From Candidatus Peregrinibacteria bacterium CG11_big_fil_rev_8_21_14_0_20_46_8 (GTDB taxonomy: Bacteria > Patescibacteriota > Gracilibacteria > UBA1369 > UM-FILTER-53-11): a stretch of DNA of 25,686 nt. The stretch spans positions 1 to 25,686 of the forward strand of contig PCVQ01000023.1 of assembly GCA_002796025.1 (NCBI GenBank), given 5' to 3'. Both the position numbers and the translations under genes were made by a program. The notes beneath the pieces are model-generated. The model saw only the letters and a program-made list of their open reading frames with translations. It made no database searches and was not told the origin of the DNA. Below are positions 1 through 7,323 of the stretch, piece by piece (position 1 is the first letter of the stretch; every line of letters starts with the position of its first letter).

Positions 1-2
1 GC

Positions 3-122
3 GCCGGGACCGGTGCCACCGGTGCTGGTGCCGGTGATTTAGCTCCTCCAGCCCAAAATACTCCCAGTACTATTCCTAGACCGCCGGATACTGGAGAATC
101 TTCCGATGAATTTGCAGCATAG
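3..122 (+). CDS. C-terminal tail of an unknown protein, truncated by the left edge
   Basis: An open frame runs from the left edge to a TAG at 120-122. It encodes 39 residues of low complexity: a Gly/Ala/Thr run (AGTGATGAGAG) followed by a Pro/Ser/Thr-rich stretch and an acidic end (ESSDEFAA). This looks like a disordered C-terminal tail, but no domain is visible and the function cannot be named. It converges with metG, which ends at 246 on the other strand. The alternative is that the open frame is chance, since it is short. The coherent composition and the absence of a competing gene in the first 122 bases favour a real gene end. Confidence 0.5.
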   Translation, partial: AGTGATGAGAGDLAPPAQNTPSTIPRPPDTGESSDEFAA

Positions 123-181
123 TTTTATAAATCCTTTCGGCGAAGCAATCGCCCTTCTCGGCCATTTCCAAAAACAGCTTC

Positions 182-262
182 CATATTGTAATATGTTCAC
201 GTGAACACTTTTTGAGCTGCTTTTTAAGCAGAGGCGCCTTCGCCCCTACGGGGCTTCGGCGC
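182..262. repeat. Cluster of four adjacent inverted repeats between convergent genes
   Basis: Four small dyads lie end to end. CATATT-GT-AATATG is at 182-195. The 14-base perfect palindrome TGTTCACGTGAACA is at 194-207. CTGCTT-TTT-AAGCAG is at 217-231. A two-part stem at 234-262 pairs GCGCC/GGCGC and GCCCC/GGGGC around symmetric TTC bulges, with the metG stop codon in its loop. A further weak GGCGA/TCGCC stem is at 139-153. They could form stacked hairpins that end transcription from both sides, or they could be operator-like sites. Confidence 0.5.
194..213 (+). terminator. Possible terminator for the leftmost gene
   Basis: The stem TGTTC/GAACA with loop ACGT is followed directly by CTTTTTG, a minimal intrinsic-terminator layout on the plus strand, 72 bases after the stop of the partial gene. 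The stem is only 5 bp and the T run is short. The same palindrome could equally be a protein-binding site. Confidence 0.25.
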
Positions 263-1772
263 TTGTCCTCGGAAACAACGCCTCAACCTTCTCAATGGTT
301 GTTCCTTCTTTAAGCATGCCCCAATTAATATTGTCGGGATACAATTTTGTATGAGATATATTCAGTGCTCCTTGAATTTTTTCCGCAGTTTGCGGCATGT
401 ACGGCAGCAGCATCATGCTGACATGACGGATGATTTCTAACAAACGATAGAGCACTTTTAAAACCTCAGCCGGCTCTTTTTTTGCCATCTCCCACGGCTT
501 CTTTTGCTCGATATATTCATTGGCAAAACTGAGTAAGTGAAAAACGCCTTCAATCGCAGCCTTCAAATTAAACTCATCGATATGTTTTTGATACGCCTTC
601 CATGTTTCTAGCACGCGTTTTTCAATATCTTCATCTTTTGCAACAGGCGGCACTTTTCCATTCGAGTACTTTTGCGTCATAGTCAGCACGCGGCTTACCA
701 AGTTGCCTAAGTTGTTTGCAAGCTCGCCATTATACAGCGCATCGAAGCGCTCGCGGCTAAAGTCGCCATCGTCGCCAGTAGGCACCTCACGCAGCAGGTA
801 ATAGCGTAGCGGATCGATGCCAAGTTCATCTGCTGCATCAAAGGGATCAATTACATTTCCCAATGACTTGCTCATTTTCTTTCCTTCGCTCGTAACAAAG
901 CCGTGTACATAGACCGCACGCGGCGGCTTTTGTTTTGCAGCAATAAGCATCGCCGGCCAGTAGCCCGCATGAAAGCGAAGAATATCTTTTCCAATAAGAT
1001 TTATTCCCGGCCAAAACTTTTTGTAGAGCTCATCATCATTTTCATATCCAAGCGCAGTAATATAATTGGTGAGCGCATCGCACCACACATACATAGTCTG
1101 CGACTTGTCATCGGGCACCGGCACACCCCACGATAAGTTTTTGCTCGGCCGTGAAAAGCTAATGTCTGTTTTTTCTTCCATGGCTTTATCGATCATCTCC
1201 AGCATTTCTGCCTTGCGCGAGCGCGGCAAAATCAACAATTCATCTTTTTCAATCAGCTCTTTTACTTGCGGCAGATACTTTGTGTATTTAAAGAAATAGT
1301 TTTTCTCTTTGAGCTTTTGCGGTGGTTTATTGTGATTGGGACAGTTGCCCTCGGGCGTCAGATCTTTTTCCGTAACATAGGCCTCGCAACCAACGCAGTA
1401 GAGGCCGTCATATTCGCTCTCATAAAAGCCGTCGTCGGCTGCAATTGCGCGCCACATTTTTTGTGCACCCCGCTTATGCCGCTCTTCAAATGTCATAATA
1501 AAGTCGTCGTTGCTGCAGTTAAGTCCGCTCGTTAAATCTTTAAAAGTAGCACTGTTGCGTTCCGCAAGCTCCATAGGTGTTATACCTTCTTCTTTTGCGG
1601 TCTGTACCATCTTTTGGCCATGCACATCGGTGCCGGTTAAAAAGTACACATCATCGCCAATAAGCCGGTGATACCGTGCCAAACAGTCGGCCTGTACGAG
1701 CTCCATAGCAAAGCCGATATGGGGCCGTGCATTGGTATAAGGGATTGCAGTAGTAATGTAAAAGTTGGCCAT
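246..1772 (-). CDS. metG: Methionyl-tRNA synthetase
   Basis: Charges tRNA-Met with methionine for initiation and elongation; cytoplasmic class I aminoacyl-tRNA synthetase. The 508-residue product begins MANFYITTAIPYTNA. It carries the HIGF form of the HIGH motif (residues 18-21), a zinc knuckle in the insert (CVGC then CPNH) and KMSKS at 299-303, followed by the helical anticodon-binding region. It stops without the C-terminal EMAP/Trbp111-like tRNA-binding domain, as is usual for the short bacterial form. An in-frame ATG 16 codons upstream (1820) exists. The start at 1772 is preferred because the family begins there and because a TATACT box lies 10 nt upstream, which would fall inside the longer reading. 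It is a single-gene unit converging on the leftmost gene. Confidence 0.96.
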   Translation of the reverse strand: MANFYITTAIPYTNARPHIGFAMELVQADCLARYHRLIGDDVYFLTGTDVHGQKMVQTAKEEGITPMELAERNSATFKDLTSGLNCSNDDFIMTFEERHKRGAQKMWRAIAADDGFYESEYDGLYCVGCEAYVTEKDLTPEGNCPNHNKPPQKLKEKNYFFKYTKYLPQVKELIEKDELLILPRSRKAEMLEMIDKAMEEKTDISFSRPSKNLSWGVPVPDDKSQTMYVWCDALTNYITALGYENDDELYKKFWPGINLIGKDILRFHAGYWPAMLIAAKQKPPRAVYVHGFVTSEGKKMSKSLGNVIDPFDAADELGIDPLRYYLLREVPTGDDGDFSRERFDALYNGELANNLGNLVSRVLTMTQKYSNGKVPPVAKDEDIEKRVLETWKAYQKHIDEFNLKAAIEGVFHLLSFANEYIEQKKPWEMAKKEPAEVLKVLYRLLEIIRHVSMMLLPYMPQTAEKIQGALNISHTKLYPDNINWGMLKEGTTIEKVEALFPRTSAEAP

Positions 1773-1782
1773 AGTGGGCGTT

Positions 1783-1791
1783 AGTATAGCA
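1783..1791 (-). promoter_or_regulatory. Extended -10 promoter of metG
   Basis: On the minus strand TGCTATACT is an extended -10 element ending 10 nt before the ATG at 1772. A start of transcription about 7 nt downstream leaves a leader of only a few bases. There is no Shine-Dalgarno sequence and only a weak -35 (TTCGCA, 16-nt spacer). Confidence 0.6.
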
Positions 1792-1854
1792 GAAAACGGA
1801 CTCGTGCGAATGCCGTTCATCTTTTTGTAATGTGAGTGTGGTATAAGAAGCTTT

Positions 1855-1909
1855 CCAAGCTTTCCAAATTACAAATCACAAATAATATTCAATAATCTAA
1901 TTATCAAAT
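1855..1909 (+). repeat. Left imperfect inverted repeat flanking the four-helix-bundle gene
   Basis: An AT-rich arm made of CCAA/CAAAT words ends in AATTATCAAAT (1899-1909). This word is repeated in exact inverse as ATTTGATAATT at 2277-2287, on the other side of the four-helix-bundle gene. The last bases of the arm overlap that gene's ATG. The outer parts match only loosely (TCCAAGC...CCAAAT on both sides). Confidence 0.5.
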
Positions 1910-2260
1910 GAACAAAACAATTTATGACTTAGAGGAACGCACATATATTTTGCACAAAGGATAAAGTGCTTGCTTAGAAAATTGCCTTATTCAATTGAAT
2001 ATAACGAATTCAAAAAACAATTAATTCGATCGAGTGGTTCTGTTGCGGCAAATTATATTGAAGCGAATGAGGCTTTAAGCAAAAAAGATTTTCTGCATCG
2101 TATTAAAATTTGCCTGAAAGAGGCTAAAGAAAGCAGATTATGGTTGCGATTAATGTGTGATGATGAATCGGGCGAAAATTTAAAAGAAATTTACTTATTG
2201 CTTCAAGAAATAGAAGAGTTAAAGAAAATTTTCGCTGCGATACTAAATAAAACCAAATAG
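1908..2260 (+). pseudogene. S23-type four-helix-bundle protein, broken by a one-base frameshift
   Basis: The family comprises small four-helix-bundle proteins first known from 23S rRNA intervening sequences; their molecular role is unsettled. An ATG at 1908 opens MNKTIYDLEERTYI, the typical family start, and then hits TAA at 1962. The remaining protein (RKLPYSIEYNEFKKQ, IRSSGSVAANYIEANEALS, then FLHRIKICLKEAKES) continues in another frame to the TAG at 2258-2260. Adding one T to the T run at 1948-1951 restores a continuous frame reading ERTYIFAQRIKCLLRKLP, which fits the family. The gene is therefore a recent one-base deletion, a programmed slip, or a sequencing error. The intact-looking 96-codon part begins only at a TTG at 1970. 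It stands alone between metG and the pilus operon, flanked by inverted repeats. Confidence 0.8.
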
Positions 2261-2276
2261 TTTGGGAGATTCGATT

Positions 2277-2330
2277 ATTTGATAATTGGAGTTTGTTTGA
2301 TATTTGGTGCTTGGAAGTGCTTGGTTATTT
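2277..2330 (+). repeat. Right imperfect inverted repeat plus TTGGTGCTTGG-type intergenic repeat
   Basis: ATTTGATAATT (2277-2287) is the exact inverse of the inner end of the left arm at 1899-1909. It continues outward into TTGGTGCTTGG (2304-2314) and GTGCTTGGTTATT (2317-2329). The latter words recur in other intergenic gaps of the window (near 7293 and 19990), so this arm joins two repeat types. It reaches the 3' end of the pilus operon at 2331. Confidence 0.5.
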
Positions 2331-3314
2331 TTATTCTGCGGTCCTATACAGCGCATAATTAAATACCGGCAAAAACGACTTTCTCTCTACCTGTATATCT
2401 AAGCTTTGCATTGCATTGCCGGCCTTTCCGTCTGCAGTCAGAGTAATGTGGGGAAGTGTCAGAGGCGGCTGATTTTCCGGGACAATAATGCGATAATAGA
2501 TATTTGAGAGGGATTTTTTTTCATTGAGGCTGATGCTGGCGGTTGGTGCAATCAGGTCGACATTTACAAAGTTGGTGAGGACGAGAAAGTTTTGTTTGTG
2601 GGTGCGCAAAAATTGGCTTATAGGGTACGGATTGATAATGTCGAAGACTATGCCACCTACCCCGTCCGCCCGCTTTTGGTAAAACTTGGCGCCGTTGTAA
2701 CAGCCGTCGCGTGTTCCAATACATGTTGGGGTGGTTGCGCTGGAACCTTTATCGACAGGTACGAATTCATTGACAACTTCCATACTGCCATCGTTTGGAG
2801 AAATGCCAAAGATCTTCCAGCGGAGCATGTCGAGATCGTCTTGAATCAGTCCGCCGCCGAGCTGGGCAAGTTCCGGTGCAAAGTAAAATTCCACAACAAA
2901 ATGTTCTATTTGGTCTTCGGGTGCTTCGCCGCTGAAGAGGGGAATGGTAACAGATTCATTCAGGCGCAGAATCTGATATGGCTGTTCGCTTTGCTGCCGC
3001 ACCGGAAAATTACGGTCAGTTGCAGAAATTTTATAAGAATATGCAGCGCGCGGTGTTAGTGTGCCTTGTTGGGGGAGCGTGAGATTTTGTGTATCTTCAA
3101 AGCCTGGCGGTTTTTCTGAAATTGCCAGCAATCCTCGCTCAATGCCGCTCTCTGCAGCATAAAAAGCCGCGGTTGTGTCGAGCAATATGCGGCTGTCGAC
3201 GAGTGCGTTCAGCAGCAATTTACTCACGCCAAGCGAGAGAAAAATCAGAACACTCATAGTAATAAGTGCAATCAGCAAGGCAGAGCCGCGTCGGTGGTTA
3301 ATCATAGAGTGCAT
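2331..3314 (-). CDS. GspK/PilX-like minor pseudopilin
   Basis: Likely a minor pseudopilin of the tip complex that primes pilus or pseudopilus assembly at the inner membrane. The 327-residue product starts with a short basic leader, MHSMINHRRG, followed by the hydrophobic helix SALLIALITMSVLIFLSLG. It lacks the Glu at +5 of most pilins, as GspK and PilX proteins do. The YAAESGIERG motif after the helix is typical of PilX/GspK-type proteins. The length fits GspK (about 300 residues) better than PilX. The mature part is a large globular domain without recognisable motifs. It is the last gene of the operon and overlaps the upstream gene by 17 nt from the ATG at 3314, or 8 nt from an alternative ATG at 3305. 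Confidence 0.75.
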   Translation of the reverse strand: MHSMINHRRGSALLIALITMSVLIFLSLGVSKLLLNALVDSRILLDTTAAFYAAESGIERGLLAISEKPPGFEDTQNLTLPQQGTLTPRAAYSYKISATDRNFPVRQQSEQPYQILRLNESVTIPLFSGEAPEDQIEHFVVEFYFAPELAQLGGGLIQDDLDMLRWKIFGISPNDGSMEVVNEFVPVDKGSSATTPTCIGTRDGCYNGAKFYQKRADGVGGIVFDIINPYPISQFLRTHKQNFLVLTNFVNVDLIAPTASISLNEKKSLSNIYYRIIVPENQPPLTLPHITLTADGKAGNAMQSLDIQVERKSFLPVFNYALYRTAE

Positions 3315-3933
3315 GTTTTCCGTAGGTACGTGAAGAGTAAGATGCTTGTAGCGTGATGGTATCGCTCACAAGACGGATACGAACAATGGGCTGTACTTGG
3401 ATTGCATCATCTGCAGCATTGGTAGCTTCGAGAGGACTACGTACTGGTGCTACCGTAAAAAGAATCGATGTAAGAGGTAAATTCCCCGAATTGACTGCTT
3501 TCCAGCTTTCATTTGTTGGTGCTGCAAAGATACTGCGAGTGTTTGGACGTACTGTTGTAAATTGTATAAGTCTGCCATCCTCAAATTTATAAACTGTTCT
3601 TCGTAGTCCGTCCGCACTGATGAGCGGAAGAATCTTTTTATTACGGCCGTCACTAATCGATGACTCTGCACAGCTGATGTCTGTTTTTGCGCCCGGGCCT
3701 GGCTGCGCTAGACATGTAAAGTCGAGCGTATTCGCCCGAATATCATCTGCCAATGTTTCAAGCACATGGCGGGCATCGCGATATAGTTTTTGTGCTTCAG
3801 TGGCAGCAGCGTTTGCCCGTGTTACCGATTGAAAGCTGCTAAATGCAAAGCCCAAAAAAAACATAAAAACCGTGATGGCTACAATCATTTCTATTAGAGT
3901 AAACGCTTCTTGTTTTTTGGTTATTTCTCTCAT
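3298..3933 (-). CDS. GspJ/PilW-like minor pseudopilin
   Basis: Prepilin-like protein of 211 residues. The leader MREITKKQEA is followed by FTLIEMIVAITVFMFFLGFA, the type IV pilin N-terminal helix with Glu at +5. The residue before the expected prepilin peptidase cut is Ala rather than the usual Gly, as in its upstream neighbour. The region after the helix (LYRDARHVLETLADDIRAN) matches the GspJ pattern, followed by a beta-rich C-terminus. It sits between the I-like and K-like genes, the same order as in gsp operons. A 36-nt gap with a TTGGTTA-type repeat separates it from the upstream gene. Confidence 0.75.
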   Translation of the reverse strand: MREITKKQEAFTLIEMIVAITVFMFFLGFAFSSFQSVTRANAAATEAQKLYRDARHVLETLADDIRANTLDFTCLAQPGPGAKTDISCAESSISDGRNKKILPLISADGLRRTVYKFEDGRLIQFTTVRPNTRSIFAAPTNESWKAVNSGNLPLTSILFTVAPVRSPLEATNAADDAIQVQPIVRIRLVSDTITLQASYSSRTYGKHALYD

Positions 3934-3969
3934 TGGTTATTTGTGCAATTGGTTACTTGGTTATTTCTT
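3934..3969 (-). repeat. AACCAA-type intergenic repeat in the pilus operon
   Basis: The gap between two pseudopilin genes consists of tandem TTGGTTA-like words on the plus strand (AACCAAGTAACCAATTG on the coding strand). The same simple vocabulary fills the gaps near 7293, 19990, 22640 and 2304. No Shine-Dalgarno sequence is visible in it. Confidence 0.5.
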
Positions 3970-4491
3970 CTATAGCGGTCCTTTCTTCCAATCGCTGAGT
4001 TCGGCTTCAACCACAGCTTGCTGCGGAGTTCCGCGAAAATTATATTCAACAACGGAACGTACATGCATAATCTCCGACTCCGGATCGGGAGTAGAGAGTT
4101 CAATCATTCGTTGATAGCGAATGGTCTCTCCAACGGTAATAGTTTCGGCACGCTCAATTGATCCCGCCGCGTTCAAAATAAAGAGAGGATGCATCTTTGG
4201 ATCGAGCGTTGTAGCTGCTACGCTGCTACGCTCGGCGATGGCATACCTTCCATCTACAAGTCCGCTGCGCCAGCCGATATTTTTCAGCCAGTTGGTATCG
4301 CGCATGTTACGGATAATTTCCACCCCCTCTTCGGCAAGATGATGCGCAGTAAAGCGCTGCATTAAGAGTGACGACAGGCGATTTGAACTTGCTGCAAGCT
4401 GAATCGCGGCAATCATGGCAATGGTTAAAACGCCGATTGCAATAATGGTCTCAATTAAGGTAAAAGCCCGATTATTTTTATGAGAAATCAT
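3970..4491 (-). CDS. GspI/PilV-like minor pseudopilin
   Basis: Prepilin-like protein of about 173 residues: leader MISHKNNRA, then FTLIETIIAIGVLTIAMIAA with Glu at +5. The residue before the presumed cleavage site is Ala. The mature part begins HHLAEEGVEIIRNMRDTNW, typical of PilV/GspI-type proteins in CPR pilus operons. I chose the ATG at 4491 because it gives a short basic leader. A GTG at 4512 would overlap the upstream stop in a TAGTG arrangement and add 7 residues, and remains possible because the neighbour upstream uses the analogous TAATG overlap. It probably contributes to the pilus tip complex with the H-, J- and K-like proteins. Confidence 0.75.
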   Translation of the reverse strand: MISHKNNRAFTLIETIIAIGVLTIAMIAAIQLAASSNRLSSLLMQRFTAHHLAEEGVEIIRNMRDTNWLKNIGWRSGLVDGRYAIAERSSVAATTLDPKMHPLFILNAAGSIERAETITVGETIRYQRMIELSTPDPESEIMHVRSVVEYNFRGTPQQAVVEAELSDWKKGPL

Positions 4492-4511
4492 ACCGGGCAA
4501 AGTGTACCACA

Positions 4512-5006
4512 CTAGCCCTCAATCCGTCCGGTTTCGGCATCGAGTATAATACCACGGCTAAAGATCGGTTTTTTGCGTAGCGCTAAACTAATTTCAATCT
4601 CTGAGGCGCCATTCGAAAAATCCATATCCCCATGCGGCGGTATAAAGGTTATGCTGACATTTTCCAATGTGCTTTGTCCGCTGCGAATTTCCAAAATATG
4701 TATGCCCTCATAATGTACAAGCGGTACAAATCCTCCATTAGCGCTATCACAATTTTTTGCTTCTCCATTGTATGGCATACGTGTAATGCGCACACCGCTT
4801 CCGGCAGTAAATTCTACAACCGCACATTCTGAGGTGCGCCGTACATCGTTTCGAATTTCATGCAATGCCGCGAGAGTTTCTTCATGTGCTAATGTAATTT
4901 GAATATTCTGCCGGCTTGTTGTAAATGCACCCACGCCAATAACTGCGATAATCATAATTACCGCCATCACAATAACCAGTTCTAAAAGTGTAAATCCACG
5001 CCGCAT
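4512..5006 (-). CDS. GspH/FimT-like minor pseudopilin
   Basis: Prepilin-like protein of 164 residues with a very short leader, MRRG, followed by FTLLELVIVMAVIMIIAVIG: Gly at -1, Phe at +1 and Glu at +5, the full prepilin peptidase consensus. The mature part is a beta-rich GspH/FimT-like domain. It starts in a TAATG overlap with the pilC stop, so translation is probably coupled to the platform protein. It is the first of four consecutive minor pseudopilins whose order matches H-I-J-K of type II secretion operons. Confidence 0.8.
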   Translation of the reverse strand: MRRGFTLLELVIVMAVIMIIAVIGVGAFTTSRQNIQITLAHEETLAALHEIRNDVRRTSECAVVEFTAGSGVRITRMPYNGEAKNCDSANGGFVPLVHYEGIHILEIRSGQSTLENVSITFIPPHGDMDFSNGASEIEISLALRKKPIFSRGIILDAETGRIEG

Positions 5007-6196
5007 TAAATTGTTTGTGTTAGCGAGAAGATAGGGGAGAGTACTGCGAGCGCAAAGAGTCCGACGCCGATACCGGTAATTAAAATCATAACCGGACCGA
5101 GCGTAGTTGTCATATTGCGCAGCGTATAACCGATTTCTCGATCGTAGTGCTCGCTGATTTTGCGTGAGATGTCCCCAATCGATGCAGACTGTTCCGCAAT
5201 CGCAATCATATTTGCAACGGTTGCCGGAAAAAGAAATGGTGCTTCCATCAGGGTGCTTGAGAGCTGTACTCCCTCTTGCACACGTGCCAAAGATTCATAT
5301 GTTTTAACCCGATAAATTTCATTTCCAATCGCTTCGGCCGTTAACTCTAATGCATTTGTAATTGATACGCCGCTATCAATCAAAACTCCCAACGTATCAA
5401 CAAAGCGCAGTACATATACTTTTCGCAAAATTGTACCTACGACCGGAATGCGTAATTTCATAAAATCCCAGGAAAACTTTCCTTCTTCTGCATTGGTATA
5501 GACCAGAAAAGCAGAAATTCCCAAAAAGATGAGCAGCAGAGCTACCCACCAATAGCTAATTGTCCATTCACTCATGCTTAAGAGTATTTTTGTCGAAAAG
5601 GGGAGCGGGAGATCGCTTTGTGAAAAGATTTCTTTAATGCGCGGTACTACCCAAACGAGCATCGTTGCGATACCGGCAATAAGCGTAACAATAACCGCTA
5701 CCGGATAAATCAGTGCCGATTTGATTTTCATCGAGAGGGCAGTGCGCCGTTCAAGCGCGGTCGCATTTTTGTGCAAAATCGGCTCGAGATTTCCTGTGGC
5801 TTCCGCCGACTTTAAAGATCCGCGCTCCGATTCCGTAAAAACATCTGCAAAACGTTCCATGCTCTGCGAAAGTGTGCGTCCATGTTCCAGCTCGTACGAA
5901 AGCGTTGCAATAATACGGCGCAATCGCGGGTGTGTTGTTTTCGTCCGCAGCAGTTTTAAAGATTTGTTGATTGAGATTCCGCTGCCAAGCATAGTCGAAA
6001 GCAGCCCGAAAAATTGTGCTTTTTCTGTTGCCTTCACGGTACTATGATCGATGAGGAAGTCATCGATCTTTTGCAAAAAAGAGCGCTCTTGCGTATTGGT
6101 TATTCCGTAAATGTAGATATCCTCATCCTTCTCGCGTTGAACTTTTTCGAGGAGCGCTTGTAATTTGCCGTGCAGTTCTTGATTGTATTTTGACAT
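5006..6196 (-). CDS. pilC: PilC/GspF inner-membrane platform protein
   Basis: Polytopic platform protein that couples the cytoplasmic pilus ATPases to pilin insertion. The 396-residue product has two GspF domains (roughly residues 62-185 and 265-388) and three membrane segments: SALIYPVAVIVTLIAGIATM, WWVALLLIFLGISAFLV and the C-terminal VMILITGIGVGLFALAVL. The repeated signature is seen as FFGLLSTMLGSGISI in the first half and FVDTLGVLIDSGVSI in the second. The start is 3 nt after the pilO stop and the end overlaps the GspH-like gene by one base. No assembly ATPase (PilB) or PilM is in this operon; pilT lies at the far right of the window. Confidence 0.93.
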   Translation of the reverse strand: MSKYNQELHGKLQALLEKVQREKDEDIYIYGITNTQERSFLQKIDDFLIDHSTVKATEKAQFFGLLSTMLGSGISINKSLKLLRTKTTHPRLRRIIATLSYELEHGRTLSQSMERFADVFTESERGSLKSAEATGNLEPILHKNATALERRTALSMKIKSALIYPVAVIVTLIAGIATMLVWVVPRIKEIFSQSDLPLPFSTKILLSMSEWTISYWWVALLLIFLGISAFLVYTNAEEGKFSWDFMKLRIPVVGTILRKVYVLRFVDTLGVLIDSGVSITNALELTAEAIGNEIYRVKTYESLARVQEGVQLSSTLMEAPFLFPATVANMIAIAEQSASIGDISRKISEHYDREIGYTLRNMTTTLGPVMILITGIGVGLFALAVLSPIFSLTQTI

Positions 6197-6199
6197 GAA

Positions 6200-6733
6200 T
6201 CATTCCGTTTGATAAAACGCCTGCAAGGTCAGCGTTAAGGTTGCAAATTGGTTTCCGTCAATCACGAGGCCGCGGTCTACGCTGGCACTTTGCACAACCA
6301 ATTTGCGGGGGTTTGTTTCGATCAATTTAAGAAATTGTAGCAAGCGTGCAGGCGAGCCTTGAAATCCTCCCGAGACTGTAATCGAAGGAATTTCACTGCT
6401 TTCGTTTAAGCTGAAGCTCAGTGCATTAAAGCTCACATCTGCTTTTGCCGAGATATCTGCCAAATCTAAAATGAGTTGATCTTGTGACATATCGCCTGGA
6501 ATAGCACGCGCCAACTCTTGCGCCTCGATTTCCGAAATGCCTGCATCTTCACGGCGCTCCGCCTCTTCTTTGCTTAACTCCACAAGACGTTCGGCAGCTA
6601 TGGCCAATTGTTCGCGCGCCTGCATGCGCTTTGCACGTGCGGGTACCGTATGAAAAAACAATACTAACAGTGTTGCACCGAGTAAGAGTAGTGCAATGGT
6701 TCCCTGGGAGAATTGTCGTTCATGAAGACTCAT
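6200..6733 (-). CDS. pilO: PilO-like pilus alignment protein
   Basis: Single-pass inner-membrane protein expected to pair with PilN and link the platform to outer components. The 177-residue product has a short cytoplasmic start, a membrane helix (TIALLLLGATLLVLFFHTV, about residues 12-30), a coiled-coil stretch rich in Ala/Glu/Arg (about 34-72), and a C-terminal ferredoxin-like domain (SITVSGGFQGSPARLLQFL). It overlaps pilN by 4 nt (ATGA), so the two are probably translated together. Identification rests on topology, size and position between PilN-like and PilC genes rather than on a strict motif. Confidence 0.8.
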   Translation of the reverse strand: MSLHERQFSQGTIALLLLGATLLVLFFHTVPARAKRMQAREQLAIAAERLVELSKEEAERREDAGISEIEAQELARAIPGDMSQDQLILDLADISAKADVSFNALSFSLNESSEIPSITVSGGFQGSPARLLQFLKLIETNPRKLVVQSASVDRGLVIDGNQFATLTLTLQAFYQTE

Positions 6734-7281
6734 AAGCTTGTTTGTTCATACGTAATATTTGCAGAAAACCCAAGGACGGTTTCGCCTTCGGGAGTAAGAT
6801 TTTTTGTAATTGATGGAACAAAAACCGATGCAAAACTCGGTTCGGCAGTAAATGCGGTAATAAGTCCGGCAATATCTTCAAATGGTGCTGGTGAGTCGCC
6901 GCGTGTATGCGCATTCAAAATCATCTTGCCGTCTTCACCTCCGCTATATGAGGTAAGTTCAATTGTTTGAACCGTACTGTCGCCGCGCCGCGGAATGGTA
7001 TTTTCAATTTTTTCCACGATGCGCGACCAAAAGAGCTGTCCGCTCTCAATTATTTCTAGCTGTGCATTGAGAAGCTGCAGCTGAGACAGCGTTCCGGTTT
7101 CGGAAGTCGCTTCTTCTTGCTGTCTCTCGAGTTCCGCAATTTTTGCATTAATCGCATCTATTTCTTGCTGTGTCGTAAAACTCGACGCTTCAAAATAAAA
7201 TGAGAATGCAATCGTAAGTACAAATGCAATAAGCGCCACTACCGAGAGTCCAATTTTCTTTTTGTTTTCGTTTTCTAACAT
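6730..7281 (-). CDS. pilN: PilN-like pilus assembly protein
   Basis: Single-pass inner-membrane protein of 183 residues. A basic start (MLENENKKK) is followed by a membrane helix (IGLSVVALIAFVLTIAFSFYF, about 10-30), a coiled coil (EIDAINAKIAELERQQEE) and a C-terminal domain with the PilN-like phrase SGQLFWSRIVEKIENTIP. Together with the PilO-like protein it should form the periplasmic-side dimer of the assembly machine. It lies 42 nt after an unknown gene, across a TTGGTTAATTGG repeat, and overlaps pilO by 4 nt. Confidence 0.8.
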   Translation of the reverse strand: MLENENKKKIGLSVVALIAFVLTIAFSFYFEASSFTTQQEIDAINAKIAELERQQEEATSETGTLSQLQLLNAQLEIIESGQLFWSRIVEKIENTIPRRGDSTVQTIELTSYSGGEDGKMILNAHTRGDSPAPFEDIAGLITAFTAEPSFASVFVPSITKNLTPEGETVLGFSANITYEQTSL

Positions 7282-7320
7282 TGTTTGGTTAATTGGTGCT
7301 TGGTTAATTGGTTACTTCCT
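7282..7320 (-). repeat. TTGGTTAATTGG-type intergenic repeat
   Basis: The 42-nt gap upstream of pilN is almost entirely TTGGTT/AATTGG/GTGC words on the plus strand, including TTGGTGCTTGGTTA at 7293-7306. The same 14-mer occurs at 19990-20003 upstream of secA, and near versions occur at 2304-2329. No hairpin is evident. Confidence 0.55.
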
Positions 7321-7323
7321 TCA

